Source: Calonectria ilicicola (taxonomy: Eukaryota; Ascomycota; Sordariomycetes; Hypocreales; Nectriaceae). Taken from it: a stretch of 64,000 nucleotides of DNA. Below are positions 34,264 through 44,259 of the stretch, in pieces (the first letter of the stretch is position 1; each line of letters begins with the position of its first letter). The DNA lies in the NCBI GenBank assembly GCA_020809705.1, contig CP085825.1, positions 7,254,001-7,318,000 on the forward strand, in the 5' to 3' direction. The position numbers and the translations under genes were made by a program. A model generated the notes under the pieces. The model ran no database searches. It was given only the letters and a program-made list of their open reading frames with translations, and was not told where the DNA came from.

Positions 34264-35676
34264 TTACTCGTCGGGCATTTGACCATGTGCCTCATAGTCA
34301 TCATACATCATTTCCTCCGTGGGGTAAAGCTGAGTAATATTATCGTAATATGCCTGAGTATAGTTTGAAGAAGAAGAATAGGGCGCAATTTCGTCGAGGG
34401 GCCTCCACTGACTAATATTTGGGTCAAAGTGAACAACCTCGGACGGAGCTAAATACCCGTCTCCTTGAATTGCGGTTGGGTAAATAACGTAACCCTGTGG
34501 ATAGACATCTTGTGGATAGACGGTAATGGGTGTAGTGAAGTCGGGTTGAATTTGATATGGGGTCTGATTGGGAGCGTGACCTTCGTTCGTTAGAATTGGA
34601 CCAAAGTTTGGTTGGGGATAATATCCCATTCCTTGCACCTCGCTAGTTGACTCGATGTTTGACAATGAGTGAGAAGGGATTGTAGAGTTGTTGGAATTGA
34701 ATGATCCACCAGGTATTGGCGATGCAAAATTATCTGAATGCATGTTGTGAGTCAAGTTGCTTGAGTTCAGGTCCTCCTCATAGTTGGGTAGGGCAGGCGA
34801 TAACCGGCGACCAGTTGACTCATTCAGGTCGGGCTGATTGAGGCCTTCGTTGCGATCATTGCTGCTAATATTCTCATCAGAAAACAAAGGGTAGCGGTCT
34901 GAATGCCTGAAAGCAGCCTTCAGAATACTGCCAGCGAGGGACAGCATTTGATCGCGAGGAATGTTAAATTGTTGAGCGAAGTCCAAGGCAATAGTCATCA
35001 CGTCAGATTCGTTGGAGTGAAGAATTTTCACGGCCCTGGAAAAGGTTGGTATCGGTTCTGAATAGATGACGTCAGGAACGATGTCGCTGAAATACATTTC
35101 CCATATTTGTCGGAACTTTTGAATCGGGGACCGATTGTCCAAAGTCATCGCTTTTAATTGTTTAAACTCCTCTTTTGTTAAAAGGATTCTCGGCAAGAGT
35201 AATTCACAAGCCCGCTCGTGCGAGTCGCGGAGGCGGTTGGATTTCAAAAGGATCCAGCAGGAAGCACAATGGACCTTGTCCGGTCCCATGGTATGGCTTC
35301 GCTCAATGTGCTGGGTAAGATGGGAGAAGACTCTGAATGTTTGAGTGTGGCAATCCAAATGCCGTGCGGGGTCTAAGAGAAAGAAAGGGCATGGCAAGAG
35401 CTGATCGGGGGACGCGGGCTGATGAGCGTTTTGGCCGCCAGGATTGCCCGGTTGGCGATTGGCGCTGCCTCCGGGATTCTTTTCATTACCCTCTCCTCCA
35501 GTGTTCTGGTTGTTGTTCTTGTTCTTGCCGTTGCCATAATCCAGACCCCCTTGCGTGTTCCCATGTCTGTGTTGGAAGGTTCCACTGCACTGGTCGGAGC
35601 CGTGCTCGGTGTACTGGCCGCGGACCTTCCATTGGGTATGTCGAGCACCAAGCCAGATTTTGGTGACGGTAGATAA
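34264..35676 (-). CDS. Zinc-finger-like fungal protein, member C; start not resolved
   Basis: The core begins LPCPFFLLDPARHLDC and ends LTQHIERSH, a C-x11-C..H-x4-H module. A second module starts HCASCWILLK and ends DSHERAC. Then follow KEEFKQLKAMTLDN, QKFRQIWEMYFSDIVPD, a helical region, and a Pro/Tyr/Asn-rich tail ending near YDDYEAHGQMPDE. The same frame continues without a stop upstream of the core to about 35763, through an Asn/Gly-rich stretch (GNGKNKNNNQNTGGEGNEK). It contains no ATG; the first possible initiation codon inside the core would be TTG at 35397. A small 5' exon beyond an intron, a non-ATG start, or loss of the original start must be assumed. The given 5' limit is where the reading still looks protein-like. 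About 377 residues are certain. Confidence 0.65.
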   Translation of the reverse strand, partial: LSTVTKIWLGARHTQWKVRGQYTEHGSDQCSGTFQHRHGNTQGGLDYGNGKNKNNNQNTGGEGNEKNPGGSANRQPGNPGGQNAHQPASPDQLLPCPFFLLDPARHLDCHTQTFRVFSHLTQHIERSHTMGPDKVHCASCWILLKSNRLRDSHERACELLLPRILLTKEEFKQLKAMTLDNRSPIQKFRQIWEMYFSDIVPDVIYSEPIPTFSRAVKILHSNESDVMTIALDFAQQFNIPRDQMLSLAGSILKAAFRHSDRYPLFSDENISSNDRNEGLNQPDLNESTGRRLSPALPNYEEDLNSSNLTHNMHSDNFASPIPGGSFNSNNSTIPSHSLSNIESTSEVQGMGYYPQPNFGPILTNEGHAPNQTPYQIQPDFTTPITVYPQDVYPQGYVIYPTAIQGDGYLAPSEVVHFDPNISQWRPLDEIAPYSSSSNYTQAYYDNITQLYPTEEMMYDDYEAHGQMPDE

Positions 35677-35782
35677 ATAAGCGGAGATACAGATAAGAAA
35701 GCTGGTAGAGATATGGTGCCGGATTTTATCGTTGCTCCCCAGTTTGAGATGGTTCTGTCTTCGCGGGTCTACGGGACCTTAA

Positions 35783-36421
35783 TTAAGATTGTTCAGTCAG
35801 TGGGCAACGGGCAGTGGGTGATTTAGCGGGCGGGTAGTCGGGGTAGCGGGGAGCGTGGGTAACGGGTAGCAGGGGGCGGGTAGCGGTCGCGGGTACGAAG
35901 CCGGTAGCTTGCAGGGGTGGGTTGGGGATCTCACAGGCTTTATTGCTGATCCAGCCACGAAGCCAAGATAGGAATGTAGGCCTGGCTTTTTCATTCTGTT
36001 TCGTTCTCACGAGAACAGACAAAGGAAGCGTGCATCTTCCGCGACGCAACTCTCTGCGATGGTCTTTATGCTGCTGTCGTTGGATTCGACGCCGTGTGGT
36101 CCGGTTTTGTCGCTGTACTTTTGCGTCGGGCAGCTGCGAGACAAGAATATTGGGAGCGTTGTGCAGTAGAAGCTCGCAAGGAGGGCAGATTGTTGGAAAC
36201 AGGCTGGCCAATAGGGCGCCGCCGAGCAGGGCGAAAGAAATGATTGCCAGGGCGGAGATGATGTGAGGGGCATGAGAAGGGGAGTCGTGTGGATTGGGTT
36301 GTGGGTGGGAGCGCATGCATCGGCGCATGGCAAAGCCGGTCGTGGCGATCATGACGGCGTCCCCCAAGTCAAGGACCGTAAACGAGTTGGGGAGGAATAA
36401 CCATCTGAACACCATCAGCAT
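35783..36421 (-). CDS. Hypothetical small membrane protein
   Basis: A 212-codon open frame starting ATG at 36421. Codons in the first 100 positions are strongly C-ending, like real genes here. Hydrophobic stretches occur near VLDLGDAVMIATTGFAM and IISALAIISFALLGGALLA, the second a convincing membrane helix. The basic middle (RRRIQRQQHKDHRRELRRGR) and the Pro/Thr-rich end look less protein-like; the last 40 codons lie in a G-rich repeat. No family recognised. Alternatively, this could hold 5' exons of zinc-finger-like gene C, which lies directly downstream on the same strand and lacks a start codon. Confidence 0.35.
   Translation of the reverse strand: MLMVFRWLFLPNSFTVLDLGDAVMIATTGFAMRRCMRSHPQPNPHDSPSHAPHIISALAIISFALLGGALLASLFPTICPPCELLLHNAPNILVSQLPDAKVQRQNRTTRRRIQRQQHKDHRRELRRGRCTLPLSVLVRTKQNEKARPTFLSWLRGWISNKACEIPNPPLQATGFVPATATRPLLPVTHAPRYPDYPPAKSPTARCPLTEQS
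35828..35880 (+). repeat. G-run cluster with G-quadruplex pattern
   Basis: Eight runs of three to five G on the plus strand are separated by loops of one to five bases (GGGCGGGTAGTCGGGG and so on), with degenerate GGGTAGC units. Meets the simple G3-loop-G3 pattern twice over. Confidence 0.75.
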
Positions 36422-38319
36422 CGGGAATCGGCACCATCCTTAAATATTACAGTGTGCAGCATTACATTGTACTTAATCGTTGGAAAAAAATCCCCCCCAC
36501 TCTGCTCACAGCTATGGAAGGGGAAGAGCACCATCAATAATGGACCCATACGGACCCGTCAGGGACGAAGCTGGTCAGGGACGAAGCTGGTCAGGGACGG
36601 GTTTGCTGGGCGGCATCGCCCCCTCCTCGAACCGTGCAGCCAGGGCACAAACAACAAGATACAAGACCTCAAACACGCCGCTCTGGCCCTAAGAATGGGG
36701 TAATCGAGACCCTTGCATCCATCCTCGTTGTCCTTAGCAACCTTGTGACCTGTCCACAGATGTGGAAGACTAGAGATAGGACCCGAGCTTTAAGCCCGGC
36801 GAGGCCGAATTTTGGACAAATAGGCCTCGAGACCGAGCCCGGGGGTAGAGTTTGGTAGACTGCGAGGGGGACTGTATAGGGGTGTGATGAAGAGATAGGC
36901 AAGTAGGGGGATGAAGGTGGTGGACGGGGAGGTTTTTCAGAACATACTCATGAACAGGAATCAAAAAACCAGCACCTGGCCTTCCTCTTTTCTTGAAAAA
37001 AAAAAAAAGAAAAAACCTTGTTTGTTTCTAGGATCATTTTGAGCGATCATTTATATGAAAGCTTTTGTATTGGTCTGTTAATGTCCAACTTTGGAAAGAT
37101 GGCTACAACTCAGTGTAGATAGAGGCTGATCGACGTGGGGCTAGCAATGACCAACTCAAAAAAAGACTTAGGCCATGTTCGGGAGTCCTCGCCCTTGGGA
37201 TGATGATATGTCAAGAAACAACGGTACCTGGTGGATGATTGGTAGAGCGTCACGTCACTGTTAATTTTTTTCTTTTTCGTTCGGTCTCGGGCTCGGAAGG
37301 CATCCACTACTGAATGAGCCTGGGGTTAAAAGGAGGACAAGGGATGCAGGGCGCAGTGCCACGCCTAGCACCGGTATGTGAGCCATTGCTGCCATTTGGG
37401 TTTAAGCTCATTCGGAGGGGGCCGGGGAGACTGTGCCGCGCACCGCTGTTAGCCATCATGCAGGGTGTGTTCGAGATACGTCAATGGGTTGGAGGGGTGA
37501 AGCGGGGCGGAGGGGGGTTGAAGAAGATGGCCACCACCCTTTTTCAGCTCGCCACTCAATCTCAATGGGAAGGCTGATGATGCATGAGAAGTGGTATTTG
37601 CCGTAACCCCGTATTGATGTTGACCGCAGCACGTCATTTTGAGTATCTTCACTCAAGGAAACAGATATTCTTTAATTTTTTAAGAAGTACAATAAAATAA
37701 ACAAAAATATCTTGAAATATTTATATTATATTATATTATTCACTCTATTATATGGATATGCATTTAAAATCATTTCCCTTATATATTTGCCTTTTGATTC
37801 AAATGTTTCATTTCAGAAGTACATAGATGTACCTAAAATTTCATGGTGTTTGCGCGTGGCTGGCGATAAATCTGAGTATTCGTGGGTAACGATTGCCTAT
37901 CTGGGCATGGCTTGTTGCGTTGAATATCTACGTGCGTATACTGCCCGCCCTAGCATCGCCACTCGGCTGCCGACCAATGCCTCGCAGCAGCGTGACAAGG
38001 GAGCTGCATGGTGGACATAGCTGATAGTTTTGGCTTGCGGCAGGATGGCCGCTGGACCAAGAAGGTCCACTCACATTGGTCAAAATCTTGTCCCAATTTC
38101 GGCTAATACCGAATGGACCCTTGGCGGCACGGCTGGAGTGTCGATCATCAATGAGCATATATAGATGGAGGGTCCGAAAAGTTGGCTGCATAAGCACTGC
38201 ATAATTACCTTGATTTGCCACCAGAAATCCCAAGGACCCAGGTACTCTTTAGGAGAGGCAAGTTGTCTCTAATGCTTCAAGAATCAATCACCCTTCAGAC
38301 CCCTTAGGCATACTCGCAT
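36422..38319. other. Intergenic with short repeats
   Basis: Contains a 16-bp tandem repeat (36558-36599) and a GC-rich inverted-looking stretch at 36775-36842 (CCCGAGCTTTAAGCCCGG followed by GAGACCGAGCCCGGGG), resembling subterminal repeats of degraded fungal DNA transposons. No gene was supported; short frames at 37.3-38.2 kb have no motif. Confidence 0.4.
36558..36599 (+). repeat. Tandem repeat, 16-bp unit, 2.6 copies
   Basis: GTCAGGGACGAAGCTG is repeated twice exactly (36558-36573, 36574-36589) and a third time for its first 10 bases. Confidence 0.85.
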
Positions 38320-39240
38320 ATGACATATTTTTACCACATTGCTGCCCTGGAACCATCCGACTCGCGAAATACCTACCCCGTGTCGTGTCCGCCCGAAGAT
38401 ATCAGCCCCGCCGGCCCCGTTTCCTCCATCATCAAAAAGACCACTCTTCGGCGAATTTTAGGGCTCGCTCACAACGAATCAGTTACAAAGTATCAGCCTG
38501 TCCATTATGAGAACAGCGTGAGGATGATTGATTGGATCAACATCAAGCTTGAACCAACGGATAATATCATCATACAAGCTCAAGAAGCACGATTCAACAA
38601 GGCAGGGCGAACACCTATTCACATCGCAGGCCATCTAGACCTCGGGGATGGAGCAGCATTCTTTGTTGCGTACGCAGCAGACCTAGACACCTGCGACGAT
38701 TAATTTTGCATCTCACTAAGTAAATTATTTCCAGCAAAAAATACTGAAATGACTCGCCTACTGCTTAAACGGGGTGCAGATCCCGAGACCTTGGAGATGC
38801 GAACGGCTCTCTCCATCTAGCTTGCGTCATAGGCAAAGTGGAAATGGCGGAACTGCTTCTGAGTTACATCCAATTTGTACACAGGGTCAAAGGTTGTGTG
38901 CAAACACCTCGCTTTCTCACCTTGGACGTGAACACCCCGTAATGGCTGACGGTCAATTTGTGCTCGCTCCCAGGGCCTAATCAGATTCGGCGCAAATGCT
39001 AATGCGACCACAAACGAGGACCAGGAGACTATCCTAGGTGCAGTGGCAACCGGCGGTTGTATCGATCCGATTCACATTCCCATCGAAATTGGAATTGCGG
39101 TTGCAAATTATGCTGATAAGTGCTTGGTATCACTTTTAGGGGAAGTCAATATCTACACCAATGTCTCACACTCTTCCGATCACAACATGTTGAATACGCA
39201 TCATCCCTTGAGCTCAATTTCTGAACACTGTTATACTTAG
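38320..39240 (+). pseudogene. Ankyrin-repeat gene relic
   Basis: Starts with an open frame of 127 codons (38320-38703) ending in an ankyrin unit, GRTPIHIAGHLDLGDGAA and AADLDTCDD. After an interruption it resumes with KNTEMTRLLLKRGADPETLE, changes frame near 38800 to DANGSLHLACVIGKVEMAELL, has further stops, and ends with LIRFGANANATTNEDQETIL and a last open stretch to 39240. Three or four ankyrin units are therefore recognisable, spread over at least three frames. The upstream part may be another domain but is not recognisable. Too damaged to code for a product. Confidence 0.72.
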
Positions 39241-39823
39241 CCTCCGGGTTATGTTTGATTTTAAATCACTAACAATAAGCTTACTCGTGATAGAGAGAGT
39301 TAAATGGCAGCCTGCGATCTTCCCAAAGAGACGACCCGGTTCCGCAGCCGAGAAGTTATCATACCATCCATCAGTCAACAGCAAATGAATCAAAGGCTTT
39401 TTTTGGAAAGAATAATTTTTCCCACGCGGAGTGCAAAACACAGGATCATGGTTGCAGCCAGCTGAGATACTCGGGCCGCATTCACAAAAGGTTATGCTAT
39501 ACTGACACGGCACTATGATGTTGAAGCGGCTCATCTTTCGTGCGGTGCTTGTTCCACTTCCCCACTAATCGAAATGCGGTCGGATTTATTGGTCAATTCT
39601 TACTAGTGTCCTTTGGTTGGAATTTCCCTCTGCGCAGACGCAAGATTGAATGAGGTCAGACTTGTTCTCAAAATCGGTTCGGTCGGTTCTCATCTAGGCT
39701 TGAATTCAACGACAAATAGTTGCCCGGGTTAGCATCCCAGTAAGTTTCAGAATCACTCCAATATCTCATCTTGAGCTAATAAAAAAACAGTACTTGAAAT
39801 TCAAGTCTTCGCACTCTCTCGCG
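39241..39823. other. Intergenic between two gene relics
   Basis: No feature could be supported. A minus-strand frame of 106 codons (39214-39534) has no recognisable motif. Confidence 0.4.
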
Positions 39824-40360
39824 ATGGCTACTCAATCTATTAATCAGACAGGTTCCTCTCCCAGTTTCCATCCTGATCCCCTCTCATCCAAGTTGATAAT
39901 CGCGATGCAAGAGACTTTTTGGGCAGCATCACAGCTACCGTGCATGTATCCCAATATGGTTTATCCTAACACCAAGCTAAAGAATGCCTCAGCTAAGTCA
40001 TACCAGAGGCATTCTTGTAGAGGGTTCGTTCATTCCAACACAGCATACTAAAGAGCTTTCTATTGCCGCTCATCCCAACCAACGCTCCACTCCAGTGGTA
40101 GCTAGCTTTACTTCCGCCAGCAGCATACGTCACATTAAAGATACAGACAAGGCAGCCACCCCGTAAGGTATCGCCGTTCATTTTCAAGTCGACCAAAACA
40201 CTCACCCGATCTGCCGGATCACTCCTTTAATGGATTCGCGACCGAGAAACCAGAGAAATCCCTAATCATACTCCAAATTTTCACGGCGGTGCCGGCTGCT
40301 GAACGACTATTTGAGGAAGATAAAAGGGACTCGCCAGAGGACGAAACACGTTTGGGCTGA
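39824..40360 (+). pseudogene. Catalase-like (SrpA-type) heme peroxidase relic
   Basis: Reading across frames gives MATQSINQT... then RGILVEGSFIPTQHTKEL, AAHPNQRSTPVVASFTSA, SSIRHIKDTDKAATP, a TAA, then GIAVHFQVDQNTH and, after one more frame change, DHSFNGFATEKPEKSLI. This follows the order of the small catalase-related peroxidases: KGI.(V/C)EGTFTPT, AAHF....TPV.VRFS, IPDIPDTD..A.PRGIA.RF, HTDI.AHS.NGFP. At least two frameshifts and one in-frame stop are present, and the catalytic segments are altered. The family match is from memory of conserved blocks; a database search would settle it. Confidence 0.55.
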
Positions 40361-40577
40361 TCATACATAGGCAAAGCGATCGAGAAAGAATATTGAAATG
40401 TTAAAAAATGGTGCTAAATATTAGCTATTCGTGCAGCTTGGACCTAGAACCTACACAGTTCAATTTTGACCGTGCTTAGAATTGTAACCGCCACCAGTTT
40501 GCATTGGAAGTTACGGAAAACACGCTCCAATTGCTATCGACAAACTGAATCCGCAAAACACTCATATTATATTTTGA

Positions 40578-41136
40578 CTAGTCAGCACGGTCTAAGACAT
40601 GAACAACGCCCCTGCTGAAATCACTTTCTCCATTGTAGAAGATGTGGTTGTACCCGTTAGCCGAAGCTACAGTCACCTGGCTCTTGCCAACCTTTTGACT
40701 GCCCTCAATGTTCTCTGGGCTACCCCACTTCCCGTTACTGTCTTTAATGACGCGTCGCAAGTCGTTATTAGTATCGATGTAGTAGACATACACCTTGCCG
40801 TTAACAAATGAGGCCGCGATCGACGTAAGATCTTTGGAGTCCTTGGTTGCAGCGATCTTATCACCTACCACACAACGTCCGTTAGTATCAAGCAATGCCG
40901 TATCGCAGCAAATTCTGAGACCCACTCTGATTTTTGGCCACATTGAACTGCACAAGTTGGCCGTCGACCCCTTGGACGATCACAAAGCGCTCTTCAGTGG
41001 AGTAATCATACCATGAAGCCAGCGACGAATTCAACTTCACACTTCCATCCTTGAGGTAGGATGAGGTACTGTAAGTTACAAAATCGAACTCCTTTAGTTC
41101 AACTTCCTTCTCCTCATCGCCACTAAAGAGCGGCAT
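40578..41136 (-). CDS. Small protein resembling part of a fungal beta-propeller lectin
   Basis: Two exons, 41136-40926 and 40864-40578, give 165 residues. The 61-nt intron has donor GTGGGT, an exact TACTAAC branch site and acceptor GGTAG; without it the frame ends early. Sequence blocks such as SLASWYDYSTEERFVIVQG, IAASFVNGKVYVYYIDTN, LRRVIKDSNGKWGSPENI and NGYNHIFYNGE look like two to three blades of the fungal fucose-specific-lectin type propeller (Y-Y.D..N.L...), but the protein is short for a full one. No signal peptide is visible. The frame is clean, so it may be a working short or self-assembling form, or a trimmed relic. The ATG at 41136 is the first in frame; a GTG at 41166 is unlikely. 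It borders the 11-kb AT-rich transposon block on its upstream side. Confidence 0.62.
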
Positions 41137-41250
41137 TAGCAAGGGAACTACCGCTTTTATATCCACAGGTAGAAGGTTGGATGTGAAGAAGCAGGCGAGA
41201 AAAAAAGCAAAAACAGGCAGAAAAGAAAAGAAGAAGGTTGCCTGAGGTAG

Positions 41251-41259
41251 TGTATATAG
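41251..41259 (-). promoter_or_regulatory. TATA-like element of the lectin-like gene
   Basis: CTATATACA on the minus strand lies about 115 bases upstream of the ATG at 41136, just before the A/T-rich block begins. Confidence 0.35.
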
Positions 41260-41279
41260 GTGACTGTTCTCTCCTTTAA

Positions 41280-41634
41280 GAGGTAGCTTAGATTTGGTTG
41301 TCTAAGAAGCACTTTAATTAGAGTTAAAATAGTAATTTAATAATATATATTTTTTATATTATATAATATTATAATAAATAGAATTTTAAAATAAAAGTTT
41401 TTAAAAATTTTTATAAAATTTTTTTATTAATTTTATTAAAATTTAAATATAAAAATATTTTTTTTATAAATAAAATATAATTTAAATTATTATTAAAATA
41501 AATTTTTATATAATAAATAAAATAATATTTTTTATTTATTATTAAATTTTTTTTTAATTTTAATATAAATTATTATTAATAATATTATTATTATTATAAA
41601 TTTTATAATTTTTAAATTAATAATAATTTATATA
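41280..41634. other. Very A/T-rich sequence left of the nested transposons
   Basis: Almost only A and T, no frame longer than a few codons. It is probably an even older RIP-mutated repeat into which the outer Fot1/pogo element inserted; the right counterpart is 52258-52430. No terminal structure could be matched. Confidence 0.4.
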
Positions 41635-41654
41635 ACATATATAATAAGCATATA

Positions 41655-42045
41655 TATAACAGTCTGGTCAATTCCCAACTTAATAAACCAATCAAAACAA
41701 AAGATTTATTATTAACAGGATGGTTAGGCGCGTTATAGTAAATAAAGCAATGGAAGTATTATATTAGGTAATAGTTAATTGCAATTGAGGTAATTAAATT
41801 ATATTAAAAGTTAATCAATTCCATTTCTTATAGTAGAATCTAATCTATTTATATACTATTATCCTATTTTAGTATATATAGTGCGCTTAGTGTGCTAGGT
41901 ATAATACCTTTTACACTTATTATAATAGTTACCCTTATTACTTCTTATTTGATTGGTTGTATATAATTATAGGGTAATTGGTTTCTTATAAGGTGTGGCA
42001 TTCTGCTACCCTAGACCGCCCTAGGTATAATATCGGTTATAATAT
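41655..42045 (-). repeat. gypsy LTR, 3' copy (element on minus strand)
   Basis: 391 bp, alignable end to end with 50023-50412. It is the more A/T-rich of the two. Shared markers are TCTGGT..ATTCC at the left edge and ACCCTAGACCGCCCT near the right edge. Differences are overwhelmingly C/T and G/A. Confidence 0.9.
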
Positions 42046-44259
42046 GATATCTCCCCTTTATTGGTCTTATCCTTAAGGCTAGTATAATAGGTTGTAGTGG
42101 TTTTTTTATATATATTATCTAAATTTAGACTTATAATTATTTTATTATACTGATATTATATTTGGCAGGGTAGTAAAAGCATCTTCTATTTGCAAGAATC
42201 ACAAAATTAAAGGTCTTACTAATTATATTAATCTTTTTAGGACATCTATTATAGCTTATATATATTATATAAGTATTAGCTTTTTTATATAATAGGTAAA
42301 GATTTGACTTATTATTCTAAATATATCCAGAGTTATAAAAGTTATGATTATATAGGTGTGAAGAGTATAATTTATATGTATTTTTGTTATTCTTTATTTA
42401 GCTTAGCTTAATATATTAATAGTAGTAGTTCTTTGTATTATTAAAGAAAAGAAAAAGTTATATTAGTAGTATTTAAAAATGTAGAGTAAGTTAAACTTAC
42501 TATATACTTCTTTAAAGGCTTCTTAAAAGATTATCTTGAAAACTTAATCTTAAATAATAATAGCTTTTATTAAGTTAGAGTGCTTAGAGAAGTTGGAGGA
42601 TAATCTAGAAGAGCGAGGTATTAGAGTAGTGGAGATAATGGAGGCTAAGATTGTGGTAGAGGAAGGCCCTCCTTCAGAGGTAGTATTAGTGTTGTATATT
42701 ACTAATGTTGATTTTTCTTTTTTACTTGTTGAAGGAATGCTTCTAGTATCTTTAAATAATGTGTAAGGTGTTTGGTAGGTTCCTAGGTTGTTTCTTTATA
42801 GCCTTTTTATTTAATTTTGAATTTCCTGTCTTTTTCTTTCCTTTATAGGATTTTTTTGACTTTCTATTGATCTTTTGGATTTTCTATTTGTGGTTTGTAG
42901 CTAGGTCTTATATTGATTTAGATGCTATTACTAGGTTTTAATAGTAAAATGTGGAAGATAGGGTGAACTTTAATGTTATCTAGGAGGTTAAGTTTATAGT
43001 TATTTTTTAATATTTTTCTTTTAATAAAGTATAATCTAATCTATATAAAGTTGATTTTTTTATTTTGTTTTTTTATTATAAGATTTTTTGTTACTAGGTA
43101 GATTATATCTCCTTCTAAGAAGGATAGTCCTTTTAGCTTTTTTAGGTTATAATGTTTTTTTATTATGTTATGGATGAACTTAAGTTCTGTCTTTATTTCT
43201 TTATATAATTTTCTTAAATTATCTAACTTAATTATAACTTTTACTTAAATTATACTTTCTAAAAGGGCTTGGTAAATGTCTAATATAAAGCTAAAGTTAG
43301 CTTTTACTAGTATTATTTTAATACTGTGATTGTAGGATATATTATATACTAGCTATGTAATAGGTAATTTTTCTACCTAATTGGTTTGTTTATAGTTAAT
43401 ATAGTATTATAGATATTGCTTAATTTCCTAGTTTTAGCATTCGATTTATCTGTCTATTTAGGGGTAGAAGGCTGTGTTTAACTTATAGTTTAACCTTATA
43501 AGGGATATCAGGCTTTGCTAAAATTTAGATATAAATGGTTGTTCTTTATTTAAAATGATTTTGGTTAGTAATCTATATATAGCAACTATATATTAGAAGA
43601 AAAAGTAGGTAAATTATTCCTCTTTTATTACTTTATTATAAGAAAAGTAATATACTACTTTTATAAAGTAATTAACAATAATAAAAATATTATTATAATA
43701 TACTTTTATAGTAAGGTCCACTAATAAAGGAAGGTCAGTAATAAAGTTTATTATAATTGAGTCTTATGGTCATTATATGATAGGGGATGGTTGTAATAAT
43801 CTGTATAGTTTATGTCTTGGTTTTTTAGAGTATCAATATAGATTATATTCTTTATATACTTATTTAACTTTTTTTTTATCTTATTAAAAAAAATATCTAT
43901 TTAATTTATTTAAGGGTTTTATTAATGCCTTTATAGCTATATAAGGGATATTTATGAATATCCTTTATTAACTCTATTTAATATTCTTCTAGTACTTGTA
44001 GATAATCTATTTTTTCTTCTTCTAGAAGTGCTAGATTGTATTCTTTAATTTTCCTTAGTAGTAGATTACTTTATTCTACTTATTGTATTAGTATTTCTGT
44101 AATAGTAGTTCTAGTTATATATAGTAATCCTTCTACTTTTATAGTAGTGATTATTTTTTTTGTTTTTATTATTATTTTATTAATTGGGGCTTATTCTAGT
44201 TCTCTATTAGTATTATAGATTAATAGTTTTTTTTATATTTTTAGTTTTTTTATATTATA

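Noticed and set aside
44036..44218. 60-codon Ile/Ser/Val-rich frame in the AT block
   Set aside because: Pure A/T composition effect; no relation to known membrane proteins.
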